Positions 11,462-27,100 of a stretch of DNA of 64,000 nucleotides are shown here, in pieces. Below the pieces are notes generated by a model that did not search any database, was not told where the DNA came from, and saw only the letters and a list, made by a program, of their open reading frames with translations. Origin of the DNA: Tanytarsus gracilentus (taxonomy: Eukaryota > Arthropoda > Insecta > Diptera > Chironomidae); assembly GCA_038502055.1 (NCBI GenBank), contig JAXRKN010000032.1:2170001-2234000 (forward strand), given 5' to 3'. Position 1 is the first letter of the stretch; each line of letters starts with the position of its first letter. The translations under genes were made by a program, and so were the position numbers.

Positions 11462-14400
11462 ATTAGCTCAAAATTTTACCCTCAACTGAGCATAAAAATG
11501 AAAAATTCTTTAATTAAATAGAAAAAATTTCGTAATTGCTCTTCGATAATAATTATCCAATTATGACTCTCTTATAGGACACGATTTTTAATTGGAAAAC
11601 GATGAAAACTTAAAAAGAGTCGTTAATTGTAATTATTGACTTTTAATTAGGTTCTTTTCCTCATTCTTAATTAAACTCGAGGAAAATTGTTCGAGCGTCT
11701 CTTCATTCTGCAAATAAAAAAAACTGTGAAGTGTGGAATAAGATATTTTTTTAAAAAAATAAATCATCATTTTTCGCAATTATAAATTCACAAAAAAACA
11801 AAAGAAAATTCTGAAAGTTTTTAAAACCAGTGGTATTAAATTACTCCCTGTACCCGAGTGACATAATAGACTGCTTCCTTATAAAACTTTTTTTCGCCAC
11901 GTGAATGTTTGGAATGCACAAATACAATGGATAAGCTCAGTGTAAAAGATTTAAGACGACAGAAAATATTTTCGAACTAAATTACGTGGTTTGAAAACTC
12001 ATTGCTGTCATAGATGGGAAATTTATGTAACATCATGACTTTTATCATGGTTGGCTTTGAATTTTTTGCCACAATTTTAACTTTAAAAAAATTTATTCTC
12101 TTGAAGATACATTAAGGCATAGGGTGTAAAACGAATAAGCGTAAGTTTTAGATTAGAAATTTCACGTTATTAACCATAATTAATAACACTTAAATGCTTC
12201 AAAGAAACACATGAGCTGATAACTAAATTTTTGATGTATTTGTTAGGGTTTGAAACATTTCGAAGTTTTCATCTCTTAGATTAAAAAATTAAAAAATTTT
12301 TTTTTTTACTTTCCTGTTTTAATACTTTCTCAAGAAACACGCTGTACTAAATTTTTGATGTATTTGTTAGGGTTTGAAACATTTCGAAGTTTTCATCTCT
12401 TAGATTAAAAAATTAAAAAATTTTGAATTTTAAATAAAATTTATGCAAAGTTAAATTTAAATACTTTTGAGATGTAATTAAAATTATTTTATTATGAATT
12501 TTAAATATTCATAGAAATTTATAAATTTAATCAACTTCAATAATGACGAAAAAAATTCTCTGAATTCCATTAAGGCTTCAAAAAATTCTCACTCTAATTT
12601 TTAAACTCATTGAAAGGTATTTAAAATTTTAATTAATGCTATTAAATTAAATTGCTTCTTGTTCGTGTAACTAAGTGGTACTTAATTAAGCTAATAGAAA
12701 AAAGAGTTAAAAACTATACAAAAAAAATTTAAATATTTAACTTTTTTCATTGAGACTTAAACAATCATGAAAGCAAAATCATTTTTCACTCAGAGGATGA
12801 AAAAAAATCAAATCAAATTAAATTACATCAAATTTCAACTCCTCGTAAGAGAAACGAAATTAATAATAAATTTTCGTTGTTTAATTTTCTTCATTCCCTC
12901 TTCAAACAATTTTATGCTGTGCAAATAAAAACGAAATGGAAGCAACAAAAAAAATCTTTTTTTCTTTGTTTACATTGCAAGAATCCTCGCTCGAGGTTTA
13001 TTGAACTTAAATTTATGTCAATACTTAAACACCGAGAATAACACGTCCAGATCTTAAGCTACTGACATTTTACATCAAACCCCGACACTAATCAATTGTT
13101 TATCCTTGTTTTGTGTCATTCATACATTTTTCATGATGCTCTCGAGTTGAGCTGAAAATGAAAACGAAGAAAAATAAAAGAAGCGAAAAACAAAAAAGGG
13201 TTTTTTGACACTTTAATTCCATTGCTTTCACAACATAAAATCCAAAGCTTTTTCTGAGTGGAAGGAGCGAAAGTTTGAATGTGAAGATTCTCGTGTATGT
13301 CACATGCATAAAATTATGTTTCAACATGCTAAAAGAAAAAGAAATACTAAAAAATGTGCAAAATTGGGTTGTCAGCATTCAACATCCTTTATGAGAAAAA
13401 ATAAATGACATTGGTAGGTCGTTGAGAGAGTAAATTGAAATTCTCTTGCTCTCAAGGAGCTTATAAGAATTCCTCTTTTTGTGCCATTGCGATTTAATAA
13501 AAATTGAACAAAATTCTCGATGATATTTGAATTTTTTTTCTCCCCACAGGAAGCAACAAAACTTCTTCTTCAATAAAATTGTGTTCGAGCAAACTACGTA
13601 CGTCGTGATATTAAATTGAACAGCTGGAGGTGCCGCAAGGAAACTTCTTCATCATGCTAAACTCCACCTTGCTTCAAGGGATGGTAACGTTGGAATTATT
13701 TTAAAAAAATTTTAAACTTGTGAAATAAAATTTAGAATTTCAATAAAAATAGTTAATAATAATTTGAATAAATTTTCCTAGATATTTGATCGAGTTCAGA
13801 TTTTTCGAAAGTGAGCAAGGGTGGAAAACTTTTCGTCTGATGAAAAGTTAAAAATTTAATAAAATTTAAAATCAAACTGAATTAATATTTTTAAAATTTT
13901 ACAAATTTACCTTTTTAAAAAGTTTCTTTCCGTTAAATTTTCGAAATAATTTTTTCTACAGTTTCTATTCCTCGCACTTATTTTGCATAATTTCTCAGCA
14001 TTAACGCTCACTCTTTCATTACCCCCCGAGTGAATGTCATGTCACATTCTCGATAGGGCGGAAAAGTCTATCAACAAACTGAGATTTATGTAAACAATTT
14101 AGTTGGTGTTAGTGCTCTCTATTTACCACAAACACTGTCCACTTCGCACAATTTGTTCTTTGACCTTAACCTTTCCTAATATTTAATCACCATATTATTT
14201 GTGCATGAAGAAAACGTGTGATATTGACATATTTATAAAAGCACTGGTAATTTATTGAGCATGAGCGGTTAAGTTAAATAAATTTCTCCACACGTGACAT
14301 TTAGTAGCAAATAATTTCCACTTTTCTTATTTTCCCGCACAAATAAAAAATTAATTAAATTTTAAACATTAATCGGAGCTTTTCAACTCGACCTTCACAC

Positions 14401-17400
14401 GCGAGGGATGACAGTTTGGAACTGATCCATTCATGTCTTTCTCGCTCCTCACAGCCTCCTCTGTTATCAGTTTCTCACGATGATGAAAGGAAAGGAAATT
14501 GCTTCCCATACTCACATTCCATGCTGTGTCGGATGGGCCCAGTTAGTTGTTATCCTAGTCATGTGAGAAGACATGACACTCGCGCATGTGCAATGGAAGT
14601 TCGAAAATCATCAAACTCTACCAGTATTTGTCTACTAATGTCAATGATGAAAACAAATCATGATCGATGACACTCGATGATTTTTAGATGGGAAAATTTT
14701 ATTATACAAGTAATAAGACTTTTTTGAATGTGCTCTACACACAGACATACACATATATCGCTGATAATTGCGGCATTGCATGAAATCTCATCAATTTATG
14801 GCTTGGCGGTTTATGTTGATTTATGTTCCCTCTTTTTGTGTGGTTCATGTGTATGTATGATGAAAATTACCCTTTTCTCCTCTTTTATCGCGGCATCAAC
14901 AGCGCAAAAATTGCAAAGCGTAATAAATCAGCGATATTTCAGTAGTGGCTCATTAAAAAATTAATGGAAAATGCGGTTTATGAGTGCTTTATTGAAAAAT
15001 TTTCAGGCTCGAGCGCTTTCAATCAGATGAGTAACCGCGATGCAAAAAGTGATTGAAGGATTTCATCGACATAAATCACATGGTTGTGTTTTTGTGGAAA
15101 TATTTGTACTTAAATGATATCGTATGCTATTTTAATGTTTTAGTGTTATTAAAATATTGCAATGTTAAGGTTTTATTTCATAATTGGTCAATTAATACCT
15201 GAATGAGTGGTCTCTATAGCGATTTTTGTAGCAATCAATTTTATGCAAATTTAAAGTGATTCAAAATAAATAATTTTGACAAATTCCATTTTGTAATATT
15301 TTATGCTTAAAATTAATGATTTAAGTAAATTTTTTCCGCTGTCTTTGCATATTTTTATGATTTTGTTATTTACAATAAAAAAAACCGTTAAATTTGAAAA
15401 CACGTGTTAGTCTCACAAAAATTTGAAATAATTAATTGATTCTGTCTAGTTAAAATTAAGTACAGCTTAAATTTATTTCACCAAGACACCTCATGAAAAC
15501 CTCCGAGAGTTCTCAAAACGTTTAACCATTAATTAATTTCAATTAAATTTACATCGATAGAGCGTGGGAATGATCCGAAAAGTTTAAATTTTAAGATTCA
15601 AAGACACACTTTAATATATTTACACAATTTGAGAAATTATGATGTGGAAAATTGGATGCCTCGTGTCTCGTTCACATATATCATGTTCTATTTATGATAT
15701 GCGAGTCGGAAAGGGGTGAGACGAGGAGACAAAAACGAAAGAGGTAGAGAGAAATTAAAGGGATTATACGAATTTTCTCTAATTGAAATTCATAAAAGTG
15801 GAAAATTTTCATTTATGAATATTTCATGCTTTGCTCTAAGAGCTCCGCAAAAGAACTCCTCACTATAAAGCCTTCGCAAATAGCACATAAATAAGCAAGC
15901 AGCAGACTTTATGCCGTATGCCATGTTGTTCTTGCGTTTTCTCTCTCATGCACGGATTCTTGATATGACGATGAACTGAAAATGTGTGGAGTAAAGGGAA
16001 AATATTTCGGAGGTTTTTTTTGTTTACTCAATTTCTCGCTGTTGCAAAGATTTTGGAACGAGAGAAGAAAAAAATATGGAAAAGCTTCTTTACATTACTT
16101 CGCTTTATATTTAGCTAGTAAGCAGGCAAGCATGCAAGCGTAAGAGCGAGCGACGAAGGAAAGATTTAAAAGCAAAATGGCATTAATAATGTGTGTCATG
16201 GGAGCATTTAGATGTTGTGTAAGCTGGGACAGAGAGGAAAAAGTTTAAACCAATTTTTATCAATGTTTCTACGTGAGCTTCTTATCGATTTCGTGTTCAA
16301 TGATAAATTTATTGGACAATGAAGAATTTATAGAGAAACATCACAATATTGACTCGGTATCACTTGTGAACGTGTAAATAGCTGCATTTATTTTAATCAG
16401 GAGTCAAACACGAAGACTTTTGAGAGAGAAGAATTTAAAAATCTAATTTGCATACGATTTAAAATTTGCGTTAAAAAAGCACTCGTGTCCTCTTCTGATT
16501 TTAACCTTCACACAAAGTTGTGAAAATATTTTTATTTTCCTCTTTTTTAAGACAAAAGCAGTGCTTTGAAAATTCCTGTGAAATTATTTTCATACCACTT
16601 CGTGCATGCATGCTAGAGTGAGTGAAAAGCTTTTTGTGTGTGCAAATAATTATAGCACATCAATGGATCGTCCTTATGTGAGTTTTTTTCAGTAGTTCAC
16701 CATAAATTTCTGAGAGTGTGACGAATGACGTGCTTCAAGTTAAAAAAAATATGAGAGCACTTTTAAAATATTGAATTTATATTTTTGTTATTCAATAAAC
16801 ATAAACAGAAAGATTAAAATTTCTCAAAAAAGCGATTTTCATCAATAAAAAAGATTTTAAAATTCTCTTCAACAGATTACGATGCAATTTGCGGAAAAAA
16901 TATTATTCACTCATGCAAGATGAGCATGAAAATATGATTTGACGCTTTCCTCACTCTCAATCATCAAAAGAGAGCATCGCATACAGTAAATTTTCATGAT
17001 GTATATCACATACACTCCGCTCCTCTTCTTTTTCATAATTTACTGAGTAGACAGAAGAGAAAAAACATCAAAAACAATTCTCTAAAGTCGTGTGCCATAA
17101 TTTTAACAAAATTTATGTTCTGCTGCCCTTTTTTATTTCGCTAAGGAAGTATAAAAAAGGACAATTGTCTTTTAAAATTTATTATTTTGCTCGTGCTTCT
17201 CATCTTCCGGTCTTTTTCTCTTATTTTATGAACAGCAACAACATCCGTCGTGTCCAGAGTACTGAAATTCATCATCATAATATCTACTTGAGAATGAGAT
17301 GGGGTGAAGTGGATAAAATAAATAAAAGGGTAGAGTTTGTTGAAAAAAATATGAAAAAGCCCATTCGAGCAACTTGATATCGATGTTTACACATTTGTGT

Positions 17401-17810
17401 ATAAAACATAATCTTCTAATCTTGTCAACAGCTGAGAGTGAATCATTTTTACATGTAATAAAAAAATATTCCGACTTGTAAAAAGTTCATGAGAATTTTT
17501 CTATTTTTATCTTTTTTCAGAGTGAATTTTTAACCCTAAATGAGATCGGTGAGAAATTCATAAATTTTCTTTTTTTATCAAGAAAGAAAATTGTCTTTCC
17601 ACTTTATTTAATGCAAATTTCAAAAAATTGTAAAATGTGCTTCATATTATTTAACGATCAATGCAAATTTACCCTCACATTCATCCATTAAGAAGACAAA
17701 ATTTCTCCTCGCAAATTCGCAAGTGCGAAAAAAAGATAAATGACATCAAATATCAACGAATTCCAAAAGAGAAACCAATTTATGGAGCGTCGGCTGTTGA
17801 GAGTCGAGAG
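11462..17810. other. Intergenic between the Or gene and the hAT MITE
   Basis: AT-rich sequence with no exon-like segment that I can support. It contains one short tandem duplication, listed separately, and several spurious open frames of 60-95 codons. Confidence 0.55.
12222..12424. repeat. Short tandem duplication, period about 124 bp
   Basis: The block starting ACTAAATTTTTGATGTATTT at 12222 recurs at 12346 and stays identical for about 78 bases (through TTAGATTAAAAAATTAAAAA). Both copies are preceded by AAGAAACAC. It is a local segmental duplication with no coding content. Confidence 0.85.
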
Positions 17811-18166
17811 TAGAGGTTTCGAAAATCCCGGGATTTAAAATTTCGGGATCCCGGGAATGAAAGACCTGTAAACCCGGGATCACGGGATAAAAGTTTTTAA
17901 AAAAAGAAATTCTTCCTTCAATTTTCAGCACTTCGTATGAAAAAAATATTTTTTTAAAATAATCGTGATTTTAAACCTTTATTTTAATTGAAATCTATAC
18001 TTGTTGTTTAATTAAAAAAATTTTCCTTGTTTTAAAAATAAGACAAATTAGTGAAAAAATTAGATATTTTTAAATCCCGGGATCCCGAAGAAAAAACGCG
18101 AGATCGGGATTGAAAATGTCGGGATTCCCGGGATTTCGGGATCCCGGGATCCCGCCGAAACCTCTA
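17811..18166. mobile_element. hAT-type MITE, 356 bp, 8-bp TSD
   Basis: The element begins TAGAGGTTTCG and ends CGAAACCTCTA, a perfect 11-bp terminal inverted repeat. It is flanked on both sides by the identical octamer GTCGAGAG (17803-17810 and 18167-18174). An 8-bp target-site duplication and TAG-type ends are hallmarks of the hAT superfamily. Subterminal regions carry iterated CCCGGGAT/ATCCCGGG palindromes while the middle is AT-rich. There is no transposase frame, so it depends on an autonomous element elsewhere. Confidence 0.92.
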
Positions 18167-18174
18167 GTCGAGAG

Positions 18175-21100
18175 GGAGGAAGAGAAACACAATTTCCTTT
18201 CATTTTACGTCATTATCGTTTGCCATTGCGTAGATCTTTGGAAAGGCTTTTTCTACCTTTTCCACTGGCTTCACAAAAGACTTATAAATCATTCAAAAAA
18301 TGATATACATTGCGCTCTTATGAAAGCTTAATTTTTAATTTACATTAAACGCTGGCTCGAGTGCTTTACATTGTTCTTCACCCTCTTTTAACTCATTTTC
18401 GCAGGCTTCACTCTCTTTTTTAATTATAATTAAGCACCTTTTTTTCGCCATTATATTTTCCGTTAATTTAAAGCTTGTTAAGGGTTTCCCGCATCCAGAC
18501 TTGATTGTCATCTTCTTCTCATTTAGTGTAAATTAACTCCTTTTCATCTTTTTTTACTTGCTTATTACAAAAATGAAAAATCTCTGTCGTCTCTTCACCA
18601 GCTGGACTGTATAAAGCGCGTTGATGCTGAAAAGGACAATTTATCATTGTTATGTTAATGCATTATTTATTGCTTTTCACTGTTCCAACGACAATTTATA
18701 TGTTTTCCTGCTGTCATAACTTTTGGCCAATCTGCGTGCTGATATTTTTATTCTTTAACTCACTCCTTCGTGTCTCGTCTCTGGTATTTTCCGCTATAGT
18801 AAACTTCACTGATGAAATTAGGTAGCGATAAAATGCGGACAATGCAAAATTTGATTTGGAGAGAAAACAAAAGCGAACAATATGGAAATTTCGGTCAGCA
18901 TTCTTACAATCCCTCATGTCTCTTAAAATATCTTAATTTATGGAAATTTACAAATGATGACTTTTCTATAGAGCACACAAATTTGCAATTTGGGAATTAT
19001 GAGAGTTGAAAGTGAATTGAAGATGGAAATAAAATTCATGAGAGTTTGAGTAAAAAATTACCTCACTCTTCCTTCTCTGATCATTTGAGCCAAACAATAT
19101 TCAGATATAGATTTCTTCCTTCATTAAAAATGAAATTTATGGACAAACACAGACATCTATGTGCCATTTAAATGACAGCAAATATAATATCGGAAACTAT
19201 CGAAAATTCCCTTTCGATATCCGATCGAAAATTCCTCCGTATAATCCAATTTATTGGAGTCCTCAAGTTCATATATTTACATTACCCATTCGAACAGCAT
19301 GGCATGAGAATGTTTAAATGTCAATGCCTAAACGATATGCGTAGGAGATGTGTGTGATATTATTTTCAATAAAAATCTCTACTATAGTAACTCAAGATTA
19401 CTTGTCAAGTCTCTCACATCCGCAATGTCCTTTTTTGATTATGAGTTTTATGTAAATGATTTTTATGCTCCGATCGACATTCACTTTATTTTCCGTTCCG
19501 AAAAGGAAGTGGAAGGAGGGAGAGAAAACGATTGAGGAGAGTGTGAATGAGCAAAACGATTTGCGATTATCCTTTCGTATTCTTACTCAAAGTCAATTCG
19601 AATGCCTAAATGCTGACTCAGTGCGAAACATAAAAATAGGAGAAATAAGTAAATCGTTTTTCGGTGCGGTGTCAAGGGAGAAAGAATAAAATATTGTAAG
19701 AGGCCGCAATTTATATTGACGGAGGAGAATTTAGAGCACATTGACGAAAAGGAGCTAAAAGGGTTGACCGAAGATCCTTTTTCCTCTCGCCCACTCACGG
19801 TCATACGTTCTTTTCTTCAGATGTCCAGCTGAGAGGAGAAAATAATGTCCAAAAACGATTTTATTCGATTGTGTTAGCATCATTTCATTTCACCGTCCTG
19901 AAAAGCCGCAGCTTTGAAAATGGTCTTTTACTTTTTCTTCACATTTGATCCTTTCTCAACCTTCTTTGAATTGCTTTTTTTTCTATTTGAAATGTCACAA
20001 AAAGAAAAAAATTGTTAATTTCTATTTCCTTTAGGCATTCGACGGGAAAATATTGAATTATTCGAGTGATTCTGAGAAACTCTAATTGGGTCAAATCAAA
20101 GTACACAAATATAATGGTTGATTTGTTTCCTTTGCAACGTAATTTTTGAATTCAAAATATTATTTGTGAAAAAATTCAGAAAAATTCAACGTTTTTATTT
20201 AATTTTCAATTTGCAATTAATTCGCTTCCTAGATCCAAAATTTGACCATTAAATGGTAAACAAAAATCTGTTGAGTAAATTACAAATAAACTAATGAAAG
20301 CTGACACAATTTCCAATGAACTTTTCTTGCTAAAACTACCTTAGAGATTTTGAAACTTTAAACACCTCTGCTTTTGTAAATAAGCTACGATGTTTCTCAA
20401 TTTACATTTCAACAAGCACAACAATAATAACTGCTTTAATTGCAAACTTTAGCAATGTTAACAGTGTATGTAAGAAGATTAACAGAGATTACTAACGAGA
20501 TTCTATGAAATCACGCTTAAAATAGAAATCAGGAAGAGGAGGTGAACGCTGATGTGATTTTGTGTCGTTTTTATAAAAGAAAAAGCAGAAATCTCTTTTT
20601 TATTTTTTTTATTTGACATTCCAGAATTTCTTTTGAAAAACTTTTTCTATAAAAAAATGATTTTTTTCAATCAAAAAAGATAAAAACTTTTTTCTCAAAA
20701 GAAACTTCATGACGACAATTTACAACTCAATGAGATCATAAGCCTTTGATACGGAAAAGTTTAAAAGGAATGAGAGAAAATTTACAAACAACTATTTTCT
20801 CTTTTATGGCTTAGTAAAAGTTTCTACCCGCTCGCATGAGAAATCAAAGGAATGAACTCAAATGATGATGTAACGCTCTTTCGTTAGAATTTTGAGATTT
20901 AATTATGAAGTTCTGGTTAATTAACAAGAAATGATTTAAGAAAGGCTGTTGGGCCTGTTATGGGAATAAAGAAAAAGTCTTTTTGAAATATTAAATTCAT
21001 GGGAGACTGGAAAGCATAGAAAAGGATGTCAGATTGGAAGAGGAAATGCCTGCAGCCACACAAGCAAATATTGTGAGATAAGAGCAGATTAATGAAGAGA

Positions 21101-24100
21101 TTTCTTGTTTATCAATTTTAATTTTTCTTTCTTTAAATCAAATGAAATACAGAAAATAGTGTTTTAATTCTAGTTAAATATTAATTTACCCGACGGGTGC
21201 GAAAATAACTGTGAGTCAACGTTAAATAACAACAATAAAGTTAACTTTAAAGATCAAAAATTGGAAAATTTATCTTGGCACTAAATGGACTGAAATTTGT
21301 AGTCGAATTAATTTTTCTCGTTTGTGTTTCCCTTTTTTACCACCCTGACAAAATATGCTGGTCGGCTGCCGCCAAATTTAAATATAAATTTTTTTTCGAA
21401 GCTAAGCGAAAGAAAAATGTTTTGTCTTTTTATATAGCAACGACCATTACCCATGCTGTGTTTCACTTGGATAAAATAAAACAATTGCTTGCAATTTTTT
21501 TTGGTTTCATTAAAAGCAATATAAAGCCGCTCTATCGCCCATCCCGCCCTATTTGCAACTTCTTCTTACATCAATTCGTGCTCTATGCTCGTGGCACATG
21601 CTTTTGCTCTTTGAAAATCCTCGAGAGTTATTAATGGCTCGTAATTAAACTTTTGCCTTCCCAACTGTTACCAAAGACATTAAAATTTATTTACGATTTC
21701 AATTATTTATGATGATCTTGACTATTCTTGAGGTTTAAATCATTTAGTTACCATTGCGGTTCTTCTTCATCCCGACTATGCTCTATTTTGTGACATGCTG
21801 TCAATCGCAGACATTTCCGCATTCATATCATATCAGGGTGTGATTCTGCGGATCGCCATGATTTGTGTGAAACTGATAAATGTGAAAAATCTAACTTTAC
21901 TCACGTTAGTTTTGAGCTTTGCTGCATGAATAATTTATGACTATTTGTAGGTTAAATCATGCCACACATGACATATGTGGTCATTTTGCCAGTGTTAATT
22001 ATCAAAACTATTGATCACCAATCATATTAATTAACATACCTTTATAATTTATTCACAAACTGTGGTCGACTTTTTTTTATTATTTCACATCGTTTCTCCT
22101 CGTTAAATTTATAATAAGCTTTATGGCTTAAAATTTTTATATGCGTGAAATCAGATTTTAAGCCATGCATACGAAAAGATACACAGGATAAAGTTTTACA
22201 ATAAATTCCCCGGCAATGTCGACCCCATTCCAGTTCTTTAGACAGCATTAAATTAATTTTAAAAGCATAAGTCGCTGCCAAAAACTTTTCAATTTCTCCA
22301 TCTTTGAATATTAGAAATAAGTCCATTTAATGTGATAGCAGATGATTTTAAAAGGCTCTCCATAAATCTAACTAATATTCATCGAGACAATCGATACATT
22401 AAAGTCGATTAAAAAAGAGCAAGAAGAAACTTTTCCTCAGTCGATTGAACATTATCCATATGCGACCCAAATTTATTCACTCAATGTCATTACTTTTTTT
22501 CGCAATAAATTCGGCGTTTTTTTGCATAATCGACTTTCCTTGAAGAAAAAAGAAAAAAATTATGATTAATCTTAATTTATGACAATTCAATTACAATTTA
22601 TGAAACTCATTTTACAATCATTCAATATTTAAATCTCCTCTCGATTCTTTTTTATGGGCGCAGAAAATTCGCAAAGCTGTAAAAATTTGTGTGGGATGAA
22701 TTTATGATTTGGCAGTTTACATAAATATACACCGCGAAAATAAAGAAACTAGAGAGTTGAATTTAGCAAGTGTGACGGAAATATTTTTTAATAAATTGTT
22801 TTTTCAATAAACATTCATACACCGAGAGGAAAACGACAAATTTACAAATCAATAAAAGTTTTTATACCAATAATTCAAATCGCAAGAAAATAAGCATAAA
22901 TCTCAAAACAAGCAGTATTTTATAAGCTTTAGCCAAAAAGTTTAATAACAATTTTCAATTTCTTCTTACGACTTTCCAAATATTTTCTTCCACGTTTTAA
23001 AAAATATTAATTTCATCAATGTGCCGTTTCCGGATGGTGAGTGTGGGTGAAAGAAATTGAGAAGGAAAATTATAACAGCCACATTTTTTTATGGGGCGCT
23101 ATTAAAATTTCCCAATTCATTTCAAGCAGGGGGTCATCAAATAATGTGCGCGTGTCAAATTCTATATAAGATGATGCCTATTTTCATCAGGACAGTTAGT
23201 TTTGATACAGATTTGAGTCCCTGCTGCCAAGTCTATTTTTATCTCCCTCCAGTTAGTTTTTTTTCGAATGCCTCAACGAAGCCAGAATAATGAGAAAGTT
23301 TTTTTGCTTGTGTCGCTCCTGATATAAAATTTCCATTCACTTACTCATCATCATTTATTTGTGTGAGAGTGAAAAAGTGGGAAATTATCATTTTTCACGA
23401 GAGATTTCTCTCTCTTCAAATTGAAGTGGAAAAAGCATTTTACAAATGAGGTAATAACAATTTTTTCTCAAGATCTTAATGGGAAAAATTCATTTAACCA
23501 TGGACAAGTTAAGCAATTGAGTTAAATGACTTGAGTTTTTTTTCCTAGCGAGATTTTTTGTTTAAAATTTAAAAATTTGAAAATCTGTTAAAAATTACAA
23601 ATTTTCAACATCAGTTTTTAAAAAAATAAATTTTTAAACGAGAAAAACTCGCTAATGAAAAATTAGGAATTTTAACAGAGCTTCAAAGTGTTTAAAGAGC
23701 GAAAGAAGAATGTGCCAGCGGTGAGTAAATTGTTGATAAACTGAAGAATGCTTTCATGGTGAAGACTCTCTGGTGGGGAATTTTCAAAAATACTTAGGAA
23801 ATTTTAAATGTAACAATTTACAAATTAAATTTGAGTGCTTTCGAGTCAATTTAAAGCTCCACCAACTCATTCGAAATTAAACTTTTCGAGCAACTTTTTA
23901 GATGTATTAATGAAGCTGCTCAAAAGTTTTCTGCATGAACGTCAAAGTTTTCAACAGCTCTAGTTAGGTATTAATTTTATAAGTTGCTGTTTTATGATTT
24001 CCGACGTTGTCAGGCGAAGAAAAATTATACCTTAATTTTGAACCAAAAGTTTGAGGTCAATTATTTATTGCGACAATTAACAAAAAACAGTTAATTTAAA

Positions 24101-27100
24101 TTTAAGAATTCTACCTCGAGTAAACACAAAATGAAGGGTCTTGTTTTGAAAGAAATGAGGGACGGCTTTCAATTTCATTACCGATGGGTTTTGAACATCA
24201 AAATAATTAGCTTCAATTAGAGACAGAGTAATGAGGATAGGCGGAAAGTGGAGCATCTGTTACTGAATGCTGGCGTTTCTATTTCAGTAAGAAAAAAGCG
24301 TTACACGATGATGAAAATTGGATTAAAATTGACAGCACGCTACGAGATCAATTCCTGTAGCTGTCGCAAAAGTAAAAATCATTCTCATGATGGGATTATC
24401 GCTCTCTTCTACCTTCTTTTCTTTCAGCTAGATTTTCTTATGTTGAATCGAAATTGAAAAGCATTGAAAGTAAGTACAGTGTGGGAAGATTGTTGATTAC
24501 AAGCACAGACAGATCTCAGAGATTTCATTTGCTGATATTGTTGTCGTTTCAATTGCTTTCGATAATCTTTTGGGGGTAAGAAAAGAGAGAGGAAAAAAGT
24601 TGAAATCTATCTCATTCGTATGTTAATCTGGATTTCTCTTTTTATCTCATCGGATATTCGAAAATATTCAAATATGCGAATAACTTAGTCGCTGCAGTTT
24701 CTTTTGCAGTGAACTGAAATTGAATTAAGTGGACGCTGTTTTGCAAATGACATTTTAAAAATGTTCCTTTTACTGCATTTTAATTAAATTTTCATCGTGA
24801 AAATTGTTTCATGTTCAAACACCAGAAAATATAACTAACGGCAAAAAAATGATTGTTCAAACAGCGAAAAAATATGTTTTGTGGAAGTTTTTGACAAAAA
24901 TGGAGCTTTTTCAAACTGCTATTTCGTCTTTAATTTTTTTTAAAAAGTGCAAGCGCAAAATCAGATAACAAAAATAAAATTTAAATTTTTGTAACGGTTT
25001 TTATAATTTAAAATTCTATGAAAAAACTCTTTTGTCTTACTCCTCTCTAGCTTTTAATAAAATCTGATAAAAATGGAAATAAAAGGCCAGAAAAAAAATT
25101 AATAAACTCGATTGACAGGTTACAAACAATAAAAAGTAATAAATTGAATGCCAAACATTAATTGACAAAAACCTTTTTTTTGCCCATTGAAACTTTTATC
25201 ACATGTGACTCAAATGAACAGAACTTTTCTGACATGGATAGGCACATGACAATTAAGGATGTTCTGTCAATAGCTCCAATACCATTTAAGATCAAGTGCC
25301 TGTCTAATTTCTTTCTCATTTTGTCTTTTCCAAGGACGACTTTTGTTTTAATTTGTTCTAAGTGTAGGCGATGATTCTTTCCGCCACGTGACAGTCATGA
25401 GGCGGAAGTTCGAAAGTTTATCATTACTGTCGTCGAAATATTTTCATGTCCCATAAAATGAAATTAATAACAGAGAGCTGACTATCCTTGACCGAGTGGA
25501 CAATTAGTTGAAATTTCTCTCGTTGGTTGCGAAATTTATTTTTTGCATTAAAAATTCTCGCAAACATCACAATGGTTACACTAACCCTGATAATCATTGT
25601 CGACCAGCAGCAGCTCTCTGACACAGTTAGAAAGTCATAAAATTTTCTAACTTAAAATTAAATTTTAATTCCATTCTCGAGTTTAATATCGTCATTAAAA
25701 AGCACTTAGTCAAGCGTATTTGTGAATATCTCCTGATGGCATTATTTATGTCATAAAACTAAATATCGATAGAGCACATCGCTGGGTGAATAAGCAATAA
25801 ATTGAAGTGAAAAAAATGAATTCAATGAACTATGACAATAGCCAGAGAGCTAGAAAGAATTTTGCATCGCCATTTCTTCCATTATTACTCTTTATCTCTT
25901 CAGACGAGAAAAAGTTGTTGACTTACTTGAGTGAAAGACGCAACTCATGTGAAACGGGTGGATTCGAGAGACAAGAAAATTGAAGACTCAAGGAGAAAAT
26001 TCATTCAACGGGGGTTTTATGGATATGAATTTTTTTTATAGATTTCCTTTTCATATTCGGAAGAAAAAATGTTTTATTTTCCATCCTTACTCACCACACA
26101 AACCTTCCTTCCACTGAAGTTGTATTCTCAAATCGATATGGAAATTGAATCTTGATGCTGACTGTAAATATTTGCATTGTCCCCAAAGGCTCGATGAGAG
26201 ATGTAGGAGCCAATATTTTTTGTGCCAACATTTACCTAATTCCATTCAACGCCATACCTGAGAGTTGATATAACTGGGAATTGATCGATGGATGTTGAAA
26301 TGAATGATGAGACGCCTTAAGGTTGTTGCAAAGGTTGAAAAACAGGGAATTTTTTTTTGTTTGAATTCTTGAAATAAGATTGCTTTGGTATTCGGGATAT
26401 TTTATGCAAGCGTGGTTCATTTATTTTGAGGAAAGATAAATCCAAAAATACATGAAATTTGACACTGAAAATGTTCTGTTGGTAGGTGAAATTTATCTTT
26501 TAAAATGCAGTTTATCATTTCCACTAAAAATTTAAATTAATTTTCGGAATAAAAATCAACCTCATTAGTTTATTCTGAAAAGTCTATCGAAAGTCGCAAA
26601 ACAAATGTTTGTTCAATTAACTTGAAATCAAACCGGAATTTATTGCACAGTAAAAGTTCTATTTAATTAACACAGTAAAAGTTTTCGAATGAAAATCCCA
26701 ACTGGAAATGGCAGGTACTGAAGTAAATTTTACAGATCATGCCATCGGTAATAAATTTTGCCATTATCGATGTTCACAGCACCTGCAAAAATTAAAGAAC
26801 AATTTGATGGCTGGTTGCCAATTGATGCTGAAAAAGAAACTTCGATGGCACCCTCAATTGTGGCCAGTAAAACTTGTAGACATCGATGGCTCTATTTAAC
26901 AATTAGAAATTTGATTTTCCCAGGAAAGGAAAACTTTCACACATAAAATCGATTGCGACCCAATTAGAGAAATCAAATGGAAAAAGAAACGAGCGAAATT
27001 CAATCATGCAACCTTATTGATTTTTGGTGGCTCCAATCAAGCGTCATCCGGCGAGGTTGGACTTCATTCAATCAACCAAGCACCGAAGCTAATGTAACAA

